A stretch of DNA of 64,000 nucleotides from Robbsia sp. KACC 23696 (GCF_039852015.1 NZ_CP156628.1:310001-374000), one strand, 5' to 3'; counted from the stretch's first letter, positions 1 through 9,300 are shown. Notes: a model not told the origin generated them from the letters alone. Made by a program: numbers and translations.

Positions 1-409
1 ACAATGTCGCGCAACGTACCGACGAATGCGTGGGCATTTTGAGAAATAGAGAGCGGATGTTCAGGCTTGATAGCGGAACCTTGTCGCATAAAATTTCCAA
101 AAGAAGCATGCGATGCGAAGCGCTGCGGCGCCCGCTATCATAGCGTGGAAATCGGATGGGGTTTTGGGTTGTTAGCGGGTTCGAGCGGTCTCGACGGTGA
201 GGATGGTTTGGAGGAAAAGAATGTTTTGAAAATGCGCTGACGACAAACCGTTTAACGGCAATTTCCGCTATTTCTGTAATCTGGTTTAGGCCTTGCGTCC
301 AATGCTCGCTTACCATGTGGGACCAGTAATTATCCCAACATGATGTCCGCGCGAGAGCGGGCCGTCATTTTAAGACCCGACTGGCATTCATATCGATGAG
401 GAACGCGTC
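1..409. other. Non-coding region upstream of the GST gene
   Basis: I see no convincing gene here. The stretch is more A+T-rich than its surroundings and carries two inverted repeats: CCGTTTAACGG at 248-258 and a longer one at 314-342 listed separately. A GAGGAA ribosome binding site lies just before the ATG at 410. It is probably the promoter and leader of the glutathione transferase gene, plus the tail of whatever lies to the left. Confidence 0.5.
314..342. promoter_or_regulatory. Inverted repeat, possible operator of the GST gene
   Basis: The arms CATGTGGGA (314-322) and TCCCAACATG (333-342) are complementary apart from one extra base, around a 10-base A+T-rich centre. The site lies 68 bases before the GST start codon, where a dimeric regulator would bind. 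No adjacent regulator gene identifies the protein. Confidence 0.35.
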
Positions 410-1111
410 ATGATTCGTTTTTATTTTCACCCGACCCCTAATCCCGCAAAGATCGCATTGTTCTTGGAGGAAGCAGGGCTTGCGTATGAAGCCGTGCCTG
501 TCGATACCAGCAAGGGCGAACAACACGCGCCGGGTTTTCGGGCGATCAATCCGAATGGCAAGGTGCCAGCGATCGTGGATACCGAGGGGCCCGGTGGCAA
601 GGAGGTAAGGGTCTTCGATTCGACCGCGATCCTGATCTATTTGGCAGAGAAGACCGGGCAGCTTCTGGGCGCGCCTGAGGATCGCCCGGAGCTGCTGTCG
701 TGGTTGCTCTTCATTGCATCCGGCTTGGGGCCTTATTCGGGCCAGGCAGTGCACTTCCAGTTTGCCGCGCCGAAGGGACTGGACTATGCCGTCAATCGAT
801 ACCGTCGCGAGGCGGAACGGCACTATCAAGTGCTCGAAGACCACTTGTCGGGGCGCGAATTCATAGTCGGTGAGCAGTTCACGATTGCGGACATTTCGGC
901 CTGGGGATGGATCGATCGCGCGTCCCGTGTGTTCGGCGGCGCCGAAGATCCCTTGGGGGCGTTTCCTGAATTGCAACGCTGGTTCGCCCGCGTGGACGCG
1001 CGCCCCGCGATCACGCGCGCAAGAGCACTCGCCAAGTCACATACGTTCAAAACGGTGAGGGACGAGGAAGCCGAGCGCGCGCTGTTTCCGTCGAATTATC
1101 CTCGGGCATAA
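410..1111 (+). CDS. Glutathione S-transferase family protein (nu/Ure2-like)
   Basis: Probably a cytosolic enzyme using glutathione, for conjugation or disulfide reduction. Residues 1-85 form the thioredoxin-like domain, with the N-P-N-G-K-V-P segment holding the cis-proline near 55 and the glutathione-binding DSTAILIYL segment after it; the helical domain follows from about 95. The start FHPTPNPAK puts Thr9 and Asn11 where the YfcG/YghU (nu) class has its conserved Thr and Asn, which suggests disulfide-bond reductase-type chemistry; this is inferred from recalled family features. The length of 233 residues is normal. The ATG is preceded by GAGGAA at good spacing. The gene stands alone, convergent with a carrier gene, and its substrate cannot be read from context. 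Confidence 0.85.
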   Translation: MIRFYFHPTPNPAKIALFLEEAGLAYEAVPVDTSKGEQHAPGFRAINPNGKVPAIVDTEGPGGKEVRVFDSTAILIYLAEKTGQLLGAPEDRPELLSWLLFIASGLGPYSGQAVHFQFAAPKGLDYAVNRYRREAERHYQVLEDHLSGREFIVGEQFTIADISAWGWIDRASRVFGGAEDPLGAFPELQRWFARVDARPAITRARALAKSHTFKTVRDEEAERALFPSNYPRA

Positions 1112-1143
1112 ACGCGCCCGACGGAAGCCGTTGCCGCATCTGT

Positions 1144-2475
1144 TCACTTGTTCACCAACCGCGCGGGCGCAGTCAGGGCGAGAAGGCCGCCTAGCACCAT
1201 CGCCGAGGCGAGTAAAACCATCCCCGCGCTCGTGCTGTGCGTGCGTGTCGTGAGGAAGCCGAAAAGCGAGGGCGCGAATACGCCCGCGAGATTCCCCAGC
1301 GAACTGATCAGTGCGATGCCGGCCGCAGCGGCACTGCCGCTCAGCAGTGCCGTGGGTTGGGCCCAGAGTAGCGGGGCAACGGCGAACACACACATCGAAG
1401 CGCATGTCATGACGATGATCGTCGGCGTCAGTGCGTGATCCCACCATGTGCTCGCGACCAATAGCGCTGCGCCGATAAAAGCCGGGATGGCGAGATGCCA
1501 ACGGCGTTCGAGATGCTTATCGGAACTCCAAGATAGGGCGAACATCGCCACGGCTGAAAAGGCATACGGTATCGCCGTAAGCCATCCGACGCTGAGTGTG
1601 TTGCCGTGTCCCGCACGCTGTACGATCGTCGGCAGCCAGAAGCTGATACCCATGTTTCCCGTGGCAAAGCAAAACATCATCAAGCTCATCACCCAGATGC
1701 GTGGGCTCTTGAATGCGGCGCGCGCGCTGTGCGTCGGCTTGGAGCCGTCTTCCGCTTGGATGTTGGCGGAAAGCACTTTCTTTTCCGTGGCGCTCAGCCA
1801 ATTGGCGTCGGCAATGCCGTCTGGCAGCAGGCGCCAGATCACAAAGCCGATCACGATTGCCGGTAGCGCTTCCAACATGAAAAGCCATTGCCATCCATGC
1901 AGTCCTGCCACGCCGACGAAACGTTGCATGATCCAGCCGGAGAGCGGGCCGCCGACGAGTCCGGACAGCGGCAATGCCGCCATGAAGATGGCGATGATTC
2001 GTGCACGCCGCTCTGCCGGGTACCAATAGGTCAAATACAGAATGATGCCGGGAAATAAGCCGCATTCGGCAATACCCAGAAGCAGACGTAGGGCGTAGAA
2101 AGAGAACGGGGTGCTGACGAAAAGCATGCACATCGATACCAGGCCCCACGATATCGCGATCCGTGTGATCCAGCGGCGAGCGCCAACGCGATGCATGATC
2201 AGATTGCTTGGTATCTCGAAAATAGCGTAGGCGACATAGAAAATTCCTGCACCAAAGCCATAGACGGCATCGCTGAATCCAAGATCGTCGGCCATCTGAA
2301 GCTTTGCAAGCCCGACGTTGATACGATCCAGATAGGCGATACAAAACGCAGTCAATAACAGCGGCACCAGCTTGCTTGTCACACGCGCGTAGAGCTTGCT
2401 TTCAGCGCCATGCGCATCGACATGCAGCGTGTCGCTGTCCGGAGGAACCGGTGCGGCGGAAACGGCAGGTTTCAT
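1144..2475 (-). CDS. MFS transporter, anion:cation symporter (ACS) family
   Basis: Inner-membrane carrier of 443 residues with about 12 hydrophobic helices and a central cytoplasmic loop near residue 235. The first helix carries the ACS signature YLDRINVGLA, as in phthalate, hydroxyphenylacetate and tartrate carriers, so the substrate is probably an organic anion. The chosen ATG has TTGGAG six bases upstream; a TTG four codons earlier is possible but overlaps that site. No catabolic gene is on the same strand next to it, so the substrate is open. A divergent partner is also absent, because the next gene upstream, a LysR regulator, is on the same strand 270 bases away. Confidence 0.85.
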   Translation of the reverse strand: MKPAVSAAPVPPDSDTLHVDAHGAESKLYARVTSKLVPLLLTAFCIAYLDRINVGLAKLQMADDLGFSDAVYGFGAGIFYVAYAIFEIPSNLIMHRVGARRWITRIAISWGLVSMCMLFVSTPFSFYALRLLLGIAECGLFPGIILYLTYWYPAERRARIIAIFMAALPLSGLVGGPLSGWIMQRFVGVAGLHGWQWLFMLEALPAIVIGFVIWRLLPDGIADANWLSATEKKVLSANIQAEDGSKPTHSARAAFKSPRIWVMSLMMFCFATGNMGISFWLPTIVQRAGHGNTLSVGWLTAIPYAFSAVAMFALSWSSDKHLERRWHLAIPAFIGAALLVASTWWDHALTPTIIVMTCASMCVFAVAPLLWAQPTALLSGSAAAAGIALISSLGNLAGVFAPSLFGFLTTRTHSTSAGMVLLASAMVLGGLLALTAPARLVNK

Positions 2476-2748
2476 GCAGCGCTCCAATCTAATTGTCTGA
2501 CGTCGTAACTGTAGGAAGCGTTGACGTGCAGGCAGTATAGTCGGGGAAATGCAGGGAAAGAGCCCGGGATAGCCCTAGGTTCGCGCGGTTTAATGGATTT
2601 CAGTAAGCTGAAGTCGCCGTTGTCGGACAACCAATCTCCATAGCTATTGGGAAAGATCACGCCTTGGAATCAGGGTGTTAGCGGAAGGGGGCCGGCGCTC
2701 GGCTAGGCAAAGCATCAGCTTCGGCGGCTGCCCTGCTGGATGCAGGCT

Positions 2749-3633
2749 TCAGCGATGCGCGGCAAGCAATATCTCTAAAAACGCTTCGGCGCTGCGCGTC
2801 AAACCGCGGGCCTCTTCGACGATCGCGCAGAAAGGCACGGTGTAGTGCGGGGAGTCGGGCAGCACGTCGAACTGATAGCGCGGCCCCAGCTTCGCGACAT
2901 AGTGTTCAGGCAAGAGACCGACATAGCGTCCGGTTGCAATCATCGTCGCCACGGCCTCCAGACCATCGACGTCCGGTCCCGGCGTAAAGCCGTGGTTTGC
3001 AAGGGCATCGGTTACGAAGGGATGTCGGCGGCAGACCAGGGGCAAGGAACGCGTATCGCTGTGAGCGGCAATGACACCGGCGTGGGATGGGCAATAAAAG
3101 ACGCGCTGGGTTTCATCGAAAAGTGGGTAATGACGCAGACCGGGGATCGGCTTGTATTTCCCGCGAATGGCGATCTGGACGCGCCTGTCCGTCAACGCCC
3201 GTCCCAGATCGCCAAAGGCCATGACCGTCAGCGTAGGCCGCACCAAGGGTGCCGTGCGTTGGAGTTCAGTGATGGCCTCGACGAGATGGCAATCCTCATG
3301 TGCCATTACGTGTTCCGCGCTGCCAAGTAACAGCGGCCCGGACAATACTCCGCGCACGCCATCCACCTCGGGTTTGATGCGCTCCAGCGCATCCAATGCT
3401 TCCCGTGCCACGCGCAATGCCACGTCACCCGCCTCGGTCAGCGCGAATCCGGCCGGGCCGCGCTCGCACAGCTTTGCCGAGAGGTGGGTCTCGACATCCT
3501 TGATATGTCGGCTGATCGTGGCCTTCGACATGCCAAGCGACGTTTCTGCCGGGGCGAACCCGCCGGCCTCGGCGACGGCGCAGAAGACCCGTAGCGACAG
3601 AAGGTCACGTTCCGACAGGCCCTGACGTTTCAT
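2749..3633 (-). CDS. LysR-family transcriptional regulator
   Basis: DNA-binding regulator of about 294 residues. The winged helix-turn-helix occupies residues 5-65 (SLGMSKATISRHIKDVE is the recognition region), and the effector-binding domain follows from about 95. The ATG at 3633 places the HTH at the usual distance from the N terminus and has GATGAGAG upstream; a GTG start at 3711 would add 26 atypical residues. It is divergent from the RidA operon, with a 128-base shared control region, so it most likely regulates that operon and itself. The effector is unknown, though neighbouring genes suggest an amino acid or guanidino compound. Confidence 0.85.
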   Translation of the reverse strand: MKRQGLSERDLLSLRVFCAVAEAGGFAPAETSLGMSKATISRHIKDVETHLSAKLCERGPAGFALTEAGDVALRVAREALDALERIKPEVDGVRGVLSGPLLLGSAEHVMAHEDCHLVEAITELQRTAPLVRPTLTVMAFGDLGRALTDRRVQIAIRGKYKPIPGLRHYPLFDETQRVFYCPSHAGVIAAHSDTRSLPLVCRRHPFVTDALANHGFTPGPDVDGLEAVATMIATGRYVGLLPEHYVAKLGPRYQFDVLPDSPHYTVPFCAIVEEARGLTRSAEAFLEILLAAHR

Positions 3634-3679
3634 TGCGCTCTCATCGTAAAAGGTTTCATTTTTCGCAACCTTAGGCGCA

Positions 3680-3694
3680 GAAAAATGATTTTTC
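3680..3694. promoter_or_regulatory. Palindrome GAAAAAT-G-ATTTTTC in the LysR/ridA intergenic region
   Basis: This is a perfect 7-bp inverted repeat with one central base, in the A+T-rich gap between the divergent LysR and RidA genes. The position suits a LysR binding site or a promoter overlap. A+T-rich palindromes can arise by chance, so confidence is moderate. Confidence 0.35.
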
Positions 3695-3761
3695 AAATAC
3701 ATTTTAGCCACCTACATTTTTGCTACACCCCTTTACAGCCCCTTGAGCCAAGGACGACGTT

Positions 3762-4169
3762 ATGGAACACACGCGCATTCGCCCATTCAATACGAAGAAA
3801 ACCTATCCGGAGCAATCGCTCGATAACGATCTGGCCCAGGCAGTGGTAGCGGGGAACATGGTGTTTTTGCGCGGCCAGATTGGTCAGAACCTCGACACCT
3901 ATGAATCGGTCGGGATTGGCGACGCCGCGGCGCAGACGGAACAGGCAATGGCGAATATCAAGATGTTGCTGGAAGAAGCCGGCAGCAAGTTGGAAGACAT
4001 CTGCAAGGTCACCGTCTATCTGGTCGACGTGCGCTACCGCGAGCAGGTCTATAACGTCATTGGCCGTTGGCTCAAGGGTGTCCATGCGGTATCGACGGGC
4101 CTCACCGTGACCGCGCTCGCGCGGCCCGAGTGGCTGGTCGAAGTCGATGTGATCGCTGTGAAATCCTGA
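3762..4169 (+). CDS. RidA/YjgF/UK114 family protein
   Basis: Small cytosolic protein of 135 residues covering the whole RidA fold. Well-studied family members hydrolyse reactive enamines/imines released by PLP enzymes, while Rid subfamilies in catabolic operons act on pathway-specific imines. The C-terminal stretch ALARPEWLVEVDVIAV contains the Arg and the Glu that form the family's active site in the archetypes. First gene of a tight operon with an amino-acid-binding protein, an MmgE/PrpD protein and an agmatinase-family hydrolase, so it probably handles an imine or enamine formed during degradation of a nitrogenous substrate. Confidence 0.9.
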   Translation: MEHTRIRPFNTKKTYPEQSLDNDLAQAVVAGNMVFLRGQIGQNLDTYESVGIGDAAAQTEQAMANIKMLLEEAGSKLEDICKVTVYLVDVRYREQVYNVIGRWLKGVHAVSTGLTVTALARPEWLVEVDVIAVKS

Positions 4170-4197
4170 AAAAGCCGCATCAACGCAATCTTAAAAA

Positions 4198-5004
4198 ATG
4201 GAAGCGAAAAAAGTGAAACGTCTCTCCCTCCGACTGATGCTGAGCGCTACCGCAGCGTTGCTTACGTGCACCTCTTTTGCGGCGCATGCTGATGGATTGC
4301 TGGAAAAAATCGAAAAGTCGCACGTCATCCACATCGCCGTGCCGACCGACTATGCGCCGTATGGTTTCGTCGGTCCCGATATGCAGCCGCAGGGGATCGA
4401 TATCGATTCCGCACGGCTTATCGCGCAGAAATTGGGCGTGAAACTCGATCTGGTGCCGGTCACGTCGCCGAATCGCGTCGCTTACTTGCAAACCGGCAAG
4501 GCCGATATCACGATATCGTCGCTGGGGAAGACCGCCGAGCGCTCGAAGGTCATCGATTACTCCATCGCTTATGCGCCGTTCTTCGACGCGGTGTTCGGGA
4601 AGAAGGATCTGGCCGTCTCGAATTTCGACGATCTGAACGGCAAGACGATCTCGGCGACGAAAGCATCGATGCAAGATCAGGAAATCAGCGACCGCGCACC
4701 GAAGGCGTTGATTCAGCGCTACGACGACAACAGTGCGACGATCCAATCCTTCCTGTCGGGGCAGGTGCAGATGATGGCGATCGGCACTACCGTTGCGGCG
4801 GCGATCAAGAAAGACCATCCGAATGTCGATATCGCCTTGAAGGTCGTGCTGTCGAATTCGCCTTGCTACATCGGCGTGCCGAAGGGCAATCCGGATCTGG
4901 TGAACAAGCTGAACGAGATCATTCGTGCGGCAAAGGCCGATGGCACGATCAAAGCCATCTCGATGAAGTGGCTCGGCACCGGCCCGGGTGACTTGCCGGA
5001 ATGA
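4198..5004 (+). CDS. Amino-acid-type ABC transporter substrate-binding protein
   Basis: Periplasmic SBP_bac_3 (cluster F-type) receptor of 268 residues. A signal peptide ends near the HADG boundary at about residue 33. The mature part starts with the family pattern of a beta strand followed by PTDYAPYGFVG, and contains the ligand-carboxylate-binding region near TISSLGKTAERSKVIDYS. No permease or ATPase gene is present in the operon, so it must share membrane components encoded elsewhere. The ATG at 4198 has little ribosome binding site; GTG at 4213 has GGAAG upstream and gives a more compact signal peptide, so either may be the true start. The 3' end overlaps the next gene by four bases. Confidence 0.85.
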   Translation: MEAKKVKRLSLRLMLSATAALLTCTSFAAHADGLLEKIEKSHVIHIAVPTDYAPYGFVGPDMQPQGIDIDSARLIAQKLGVKLDLVPVTSPNRVAYLQTGKADITISSLGKTAERSKVIDYSIAYAPFFDAVFGKKDLAVSNFDDLNGKTISATKASMQDQEISDRAPKALIQRYDDNSATIQSFLSGQVQMMAIGTTVAAAIKKDHPNVDIALKVVLSNSPCYIGVPKGNPDLVNKLNEIIRAAKADGTIKAISMKWLGTGPGDLPE

Positions 5005-6428
5005 CCGAGCGCCTGGACGTGAGCGCGAACGGCGGGGCAGTCGACGCCGCGCGCTTACCTGAATCCGCGGTGCAACGCATTGCTCGCTGGGTCGTTGGTG
5101 TTGGTGCCGACAATACGCCGATGCCTGTGCGGCGCGTTGCCGGACGTGCGCTGATCGACACGGTGGCGGTCGCGCTGGCAGGCAGTACGACCGACATCGC
5201 GCGCAAGACGCTCGACGTCATGCAGTCGAGCCAGTACGCGGCAAGTACCCCGGGCGCCGCCGTATGGCACAACGACGGCGCGCGTCTCGCGGCCGGTGGC
5301 GCGGCTTTCGCAAACGCCGTTGCTGCCCATGCGCTCGATTACGACGACAACTGCTATGCCGGTTTCGTGCACGGCTCGGCCGTGATCGCGCCCGCTGCGT
5401 TCGCTGCCACCGAGATGGTTCGGGGCAGCGGCGCCACGCTGATCGATGCCTTTATTGCTGGCGCGGAAGCCGAATTTGCCCTGGCTAGCGCCCTTGGTCG
5501 CGGTCCCTATGATCGCGGCTGGTGGACTACGGGGCTGTACGGTGCGTTTGGTGCCTGTGCCGCGGCATGCCGTGCGTTGGCGTTGTCCGTGGAACAAACG
5601 AGCGCGGCGCTCGGCTTGGCCGTGGTCGGCAGCGCGGGGATGAAAGCGGGCTTTGGCAGCGATGCAAAAGCGATCCTGTTGGGTAACGCCGCACAACAGG
5701 GCGTGATGATGGCATTGCTCGCCCGGCAAGGGTGCAGCGGGCCGGCGCACGCCTTGGAGGGGCCGAACGGGTTTGCTGCGTTGATAAATGGCGGGGTGTT
5801 CGACGTCGACGCACTGCGTTTGGGTCAGACCTGGCGCCTGCTGACGCCGGGTCTGGATATCAAACGGATCCCTGTCTGCCTCTCGTCACATGCCGCAGCC
5901 GATGCGCTCGCAGAGATGCTCGGTCATTCTGCGGAGGATGCTTACGACCGGGATACGATCGTTGCGATCGATTGCGATGTGCCGCCGATCGTTCTCAAAA
6001 ATCTGATTTATTCGAATCCACAGACCGCGCAGCAGGCGCAATTCAGCATGCAGTTCGCGCTCGCATGCATCTGCTGCGATGGTGAAGTCACGCTGGATTC
6101 GCTGACGCCGGCCGTTTTGGCGCGCGACGATATTCGTGCCGCCATGAATCGCGTCTCGATGCACTCGTCTGAACGATGGGACGCGACGCTGTGCGAGCGG
6201 GCCCCGGAAGGGGCTTTCGTAACCGTGCGTTTTGCCGATGGCGGCACGATGCAAGCGTTTCGCGATTATCCGGTCGGCGCGGCATCGAAGCCGCTCAGCG
6301 ACGCGCAACTGCAGCAAAAATTTCTGGATTGCGCCACGCGTGCCATGCCTGAGGCATCGGCGCGCCGCATTCTCGACACACTTGGCGATATCGAGACACT
6401 TGCGACACTCGATACGCTGTTTCCTTGA
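5001..6428 (+). CDS. MmgE/PrpD family protein
   Basis: Cytosolic protein of 475 residues with the full MmgE/PrpD fold: an all-helical domain up to about 270 and an alpha/beta domain after it. The family includes 2-methylcitrate dehydratase (PrpD), cis-aconitate decarboxylase and many uncharacterised lyases found in amino-acid and aromatic catabolic operons. The helical-domain segment AHALDYDDN is a typical conserved motif. The start overlaps the preceding stop (ATGA), implying translational coupling. With RidA and an agmatinase-like hydrolase in the operon it is more likely a dehydratase/lyase of a nitrogenous degradation pathway than a propionate-cycle enzyme. Confidence 0.85.
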   Translation: MTERLDVSANGGAVDAARLPESAVQRIARWVVGVGADNTPMPVRRVAGRALIDTVAVALAGSTTDIARKTLDVMQSSQYAASTPGAAVWHNDGARLAAGGAAFANAVAAHALDYDDNCYAGFVHGSAVIAPAAFAATEMVRGSGATLIDAFIAGAEAEFALASALGRGPYDRGWWTTGLYGAFGACAAACRALALSVEQTSAALGLAVVGSAGMKAGFGSDAKAILLGNAAQQGVMMALLARQGCSGPAHALEGPNGFAALINGGVFDVDALRLGQTWRLLTPGLDIKRIPVCLSSHAAADALAEMLGHSAEDAYDRDTIVAIDCDVPPIVLKNLIYSNPQTAQQAQFSMQFALACICCDGEVTLDSLTPAVLARDDIRAAMNRVSMHSSERWDATLCERAPEGAFVTVRFADGGTMQAFRDYPVGAASKPLSDAQLQQKFLDCATRAMPEASARRILDTLGDIETLATLDTLFP

Positions 6429-6464
6429 CGCATTTTCTCCATCCTATTATTCGGGAGAGGTTCG

Positions 6465-7439
6465 ATGACATTCCCCCTTACCATTCCGCCATCCAAAAAA
6501 CACCAAAGCTTCTTGTGGTCGCCGATCTGTACTGACCTGGATCAATTGGACGCCCATGTTGCGATCCTCGGCATCCCTTATGGGCAGGCTTACACGGCCG
6601 AACACATCAGCAACGATCAAAGTCGCGCGCCGGATGCGATCCGCGCGATGAGCGATCGCATTTGTCGTGCGCTGCATCACTACGACTTCGACGTTGGTGG
6701 GCCGATCTACGACAATCGCGCGTTGAAAGTCGTCGACTGTGGCAATGTTCCTGCGGATCCGCAGGATCTGAGTTCACACGGTCCGCGCTCCGAAGCTGCC
6801 GTGCGCAAGATCCTCAAGGCCGGCGCCATGCCGATTATTCTGGGCGGCGATCATGCGATTCCGATCCCGGTATTGCGGGCCTATGACGATCAAGGGCCGA
6901 TCACCTTGGTACACATCGATGCCCATCTGGATTGGCGCGATGAAGTGAACGGGATTCGCGAAGGCTTGTCGAGCACGATACGTCGCGCGTCCGAGATGCC
7001 GCATATCGGCGAGATTTTTCAGATTGGATTGCGCGCGCAGGGTAGCGGCCGGCAGGCGGATTACGATGCGGCGATCGCCTACGGTTCGCATCTGATCCCG
7101 GCCTATGACGTGCACGATAACGGCATGCAGTCCGTGCTTGATCGAATTCCCGATGGCGGCCGCTATTATCTGACGATCGATGCCGATGGCCTCGACCCGT
7201 CGATTGCGCCGGCGGTAGCCGGTCCTGCCTTGGGAGGGATCACCTATGTCCAGATGCGCAAGCTGATTCACGGATTGGTGAAAAAGGGACGCGTCGTCGG
7301 CATGGATATCGTCGAGATCACGCCGGCGACCGATGTCAATAATTTGACCTCGATCACCGCTGGGCGCCTTATCGTCAATATGATCGGCGCGGCGGTACGC
7401 GCGGACTATTTCGACGCACCGCGTAACGCAGGCGTCTGA
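6465..7439 (+). CDS. Agmatinase/ureohydrolase family protein
   Basis: Binuclear manganese hydrolase of 324 residues that cleaves a guanidino or ureido compound. The metal ligands of the family are visible in order: GGDHAIPIP, HIDAHLDWRDE and TIDADGLDPS. The family includes agmatinase, guanidinobutyrase, guanidinopropionase, proclavaminate amidinohydrolase and formiminoglutamase; the specificity loop cannot be assigned by eye. GGGAGAGG precedes the ATG. It closes the operon beginning with ridA, which argues for catabolism of an imported guanidino or ureido amino acid rather than polyamine synthesis. Confidence 0.88.
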   Translation: MTFPLTIPPSKKHQSFLWSPICTDLDQLDAHVAILGIPYGQAYTAEHISNDQSRAPDAIRAMSDRICRALHHYDFDVGGPIYDNRALKVVDCGNVPADPQDLSSHGPRSEAAVRKILKAGAMPIILGGDHAIPIPVLRAYDDQGPITLVHIDAHLDWRDEVNGIREGLSSTIRRASEMPHIGEIFQIGLRAQGSGRQADYDAAIAYGSHLIPAYDVHDNGMQSVLDRIPDGGRYYLTIDADGLDPSIAPAVAGPALGGITYVQMRKLIHGLVKKGRVVGMDIVEITPATDVNNLTSITAGRLIVNMIGAAVRADYFDAPRNAGV

Positions 7440-7483
7440 CGTCGAAGTCGTCCTCAGCCTTCCGCTTTCGTTGTCGGTTATCG

Positions 7484-7511
7484 CGTTTTGCGAAATAGAT
7501 ATCGCAAAGCG
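7484..7511. promoter_or_regulatory. Inverted repeat upstream of the peptide-binding protein gene
   Basis: The arms CGTTTTGCGA (7484-7493) and TCGCAAAGCG (7502-7511) match except at one position, with an 8-base A+T-rich spacer. It lies 45 bases after the agmatinase-like gene and 144 bases before the next start codon. There is no T-run, so an operator is more likely than a terminator. Confidence 0.4.
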
Positions 7512-7655
7512 TTGGTTCGCGTCTCGCGCGCCGCGCCCTACCATCACGCCGACATCAACAAAAAGGCGACACGGCGTCATGCGATGCGACATCCTGCGTT
7601 CTGCGTGACAACCGCGGCGCCGGAGACGCCGGAAGAGGCAGAGGGTTAGCAGCAT

Positions 7656-9281
7656 ATGCGCAGCAGCTTGGATAGACGTGGCTTTTTGATAACGACCGGC
7701 GCTGCCGCGGCCGGCTTGGCGGTTTCTGGAGTGCCGGCGTGGGCCGCCGAGCAGAAGGGGGCGTCGGCGGAAGCGCCGACGCGCGGTGGGACGCTGAACA
7801 TGCTCATCAATCCCGAACCGCCGGTATTGGTCTCGATTGCGCAAACCACCGGTCCGACCTTGGTTGCCAGCTCGAAAGTGCATGAGGGCTTGCTGTCGTA
7901 CGACTTTTCGCTTTCGCCGCAGCCTCAATTGGCGACCGCATGGAATGTCAGCCCGGACGGTCTCAAGTACACGTTCACGCTGCGCCAAAACGTCAAGTGG
8001 CACGATGGAAAGTCCTTCACGTCGGCGGATGTCGCCTTCTCGATCGATTTGTTGAAGAGCGTGCATCCGCGTGGGCGGAGCACTTTCGCCAACGTCGCGC
8101 GTGTGACTACCCCGAGCGCTTATACCGCGGTGATCGAGCTCTCGAAGCCGGCGCCTTACTTGCTAAAAGCGTTGTCCGCCGGCGAGTCGCCCATCGTCGC
8201 GAAACATCTTTATGAGACGGGCGATCCGCTGACGAATCCGCATAACAATGCGCCTATCGGCACCGGTCCCTATCGTTTTAAATCCTGGACCCGCGGCTCC
8301 AGCATCGAGTACGAACGCAACCCCGATTACTGGGCGCCCGGCAAGCCCTACATCGACAGTTTGATCTTCAAGGTGATCCCGGACGCGGCTGCGCGGTCGG
8401 CGGCGTTCGAGACGGGCGCACTCGACTTGGGTGGCGAAAATCCCGTACCGCTGACGGATTTGCCGCGTCTCGAAAAATTGCCGCAACTGACGGTGGAAAC
8501 GCGTGGCTATCGTTTCCTGTCGCCGTTGGCCGAGATCGACTTCAATCTCGACCATCCCATTTTGAAGGATCTTCGCGTGCGCCAGGCGATTGCCCATGCG
8601 ATCGATCCGCAGGTCGTGCAACGGACGGTGGCCTACGGCTATGCGGACCTGTCGCCGACGCCGATCACGCCAGCCTCGCCGTATCACGACGCGACGATAC
8701 ATCCCTATACGATCGATGTCGCCACGGCGGAACGCTTGCTGGATCAGGCCGGCTATCCGCGCAAAGCCGACGGCATTCGGTTTCAACTGACGCACGACTA
8801 CTTGCCCTACGGGGATTTGCATCAGCGCTGCGCGGGCTATGTGAAATCTGCGCTCGCGCGTATCGGTATCGCCGTGACGGTGCGCTCGCAAGATCTGCCG
8901 AGTTTCTTGAAGCGCGTCTATACGGACCGGCAATTCGACTTCACCAGTATTGGTGTGAACACCTTGTTCGATCCGAGCGTGGGTGTGCAACGCTTGTATT
9001 GGTCGAAGAACTACCGGCCGGGTGTGCCGTTCTCGAATGCGCCGCACTACAGCAATCCGGAAGTGGATCGCTTGCTCGAAACGGCATCGGTCGAAATCGA
9101 CGAGTCGAAGCGCGTGGCCTTGTATCGCCAGTTTCAGCAGATCGTGAATCAGGATCTGCCGATCTTGAATTTGATCGCACCGCGCATGATGACCCTCGCC
9201 AATAAGCGCGTCCGCAACCATACGGTCACGGCGCAAGGGCTGGAAGGTAATCTCTCCGATGTCTATCTGGTGAAGACCTGA
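7656..9281 (+). CDS. Peptide/nickel-type ABC transporter substrate-binding protein, Tat-exported
   Basis: SBP_bac_5 family receptor of 541 residues. The N terminus has a twin-arginine motif (LDRRGFLIT) before a hydrophobic stretch, with cleavage expected after AWA near residue 31, so it is likely exported folded. The mature protein shows the family hallmark WHDGKSFTSADVAFSID near residues 112-128. Family members bind peptides, opines, glutathione or other large solutes. GAGGG lies before the ATG. No permease or ATPase is adjacent, so it is an orphan receptor. It is separated from the upstream operon by 216 bases that include an inverted repeat, so it is probably transcribed on its own. Confidence 0.85.
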   Translation: MRSSLDRRGFLITTGAAAAGLAVSGVPAWAAEQKGASAEAPTRGGTLNMLINPEPPVLVSIAQTTGPTLVASSKVHEGLLSYDFSLSPQPQLATAWNVSPDGLKYTFTLRQNVKWHDGKSFTSADVAFSIDLLKSVHPRGRSTFANVARVTTPSAYTAVIELSKPAPYLLKALSAGESPIVAKHLYETGDPLTNPHNNAPIGTGPYRFKSWTRGSSIEYERNPDYWAPGKPYIDSLIFKVIPDAAARSAAFETGALDLGGENPVPLTDLPRLEKLPQLTVETRGYRFLSPLAEIDFNLDHPILKDLRVRQAIAHAIDPQVVQRTVAYGYADLSPTPITPASPYHDATIHPYTIDVATAERLLDQAGYPRKADGIRFQLTHDYLPYGDLHQRCAGYVKSALARIGIAVTVRSQDLPSFLKRVYTDRQFDFTSIGVNTLFDPSVGVQRLYWSKNYRPGVPFSNAPHYSNPEVDRLLETASVEIDESKRVALYRQFQQIVNQDLPILNLIAPRMMTLANKRVRNHTVTAQGLEGNLSDVYLVKT

Positions 9282-9300
9282 TAGATGGTGTTAAGAGGAT

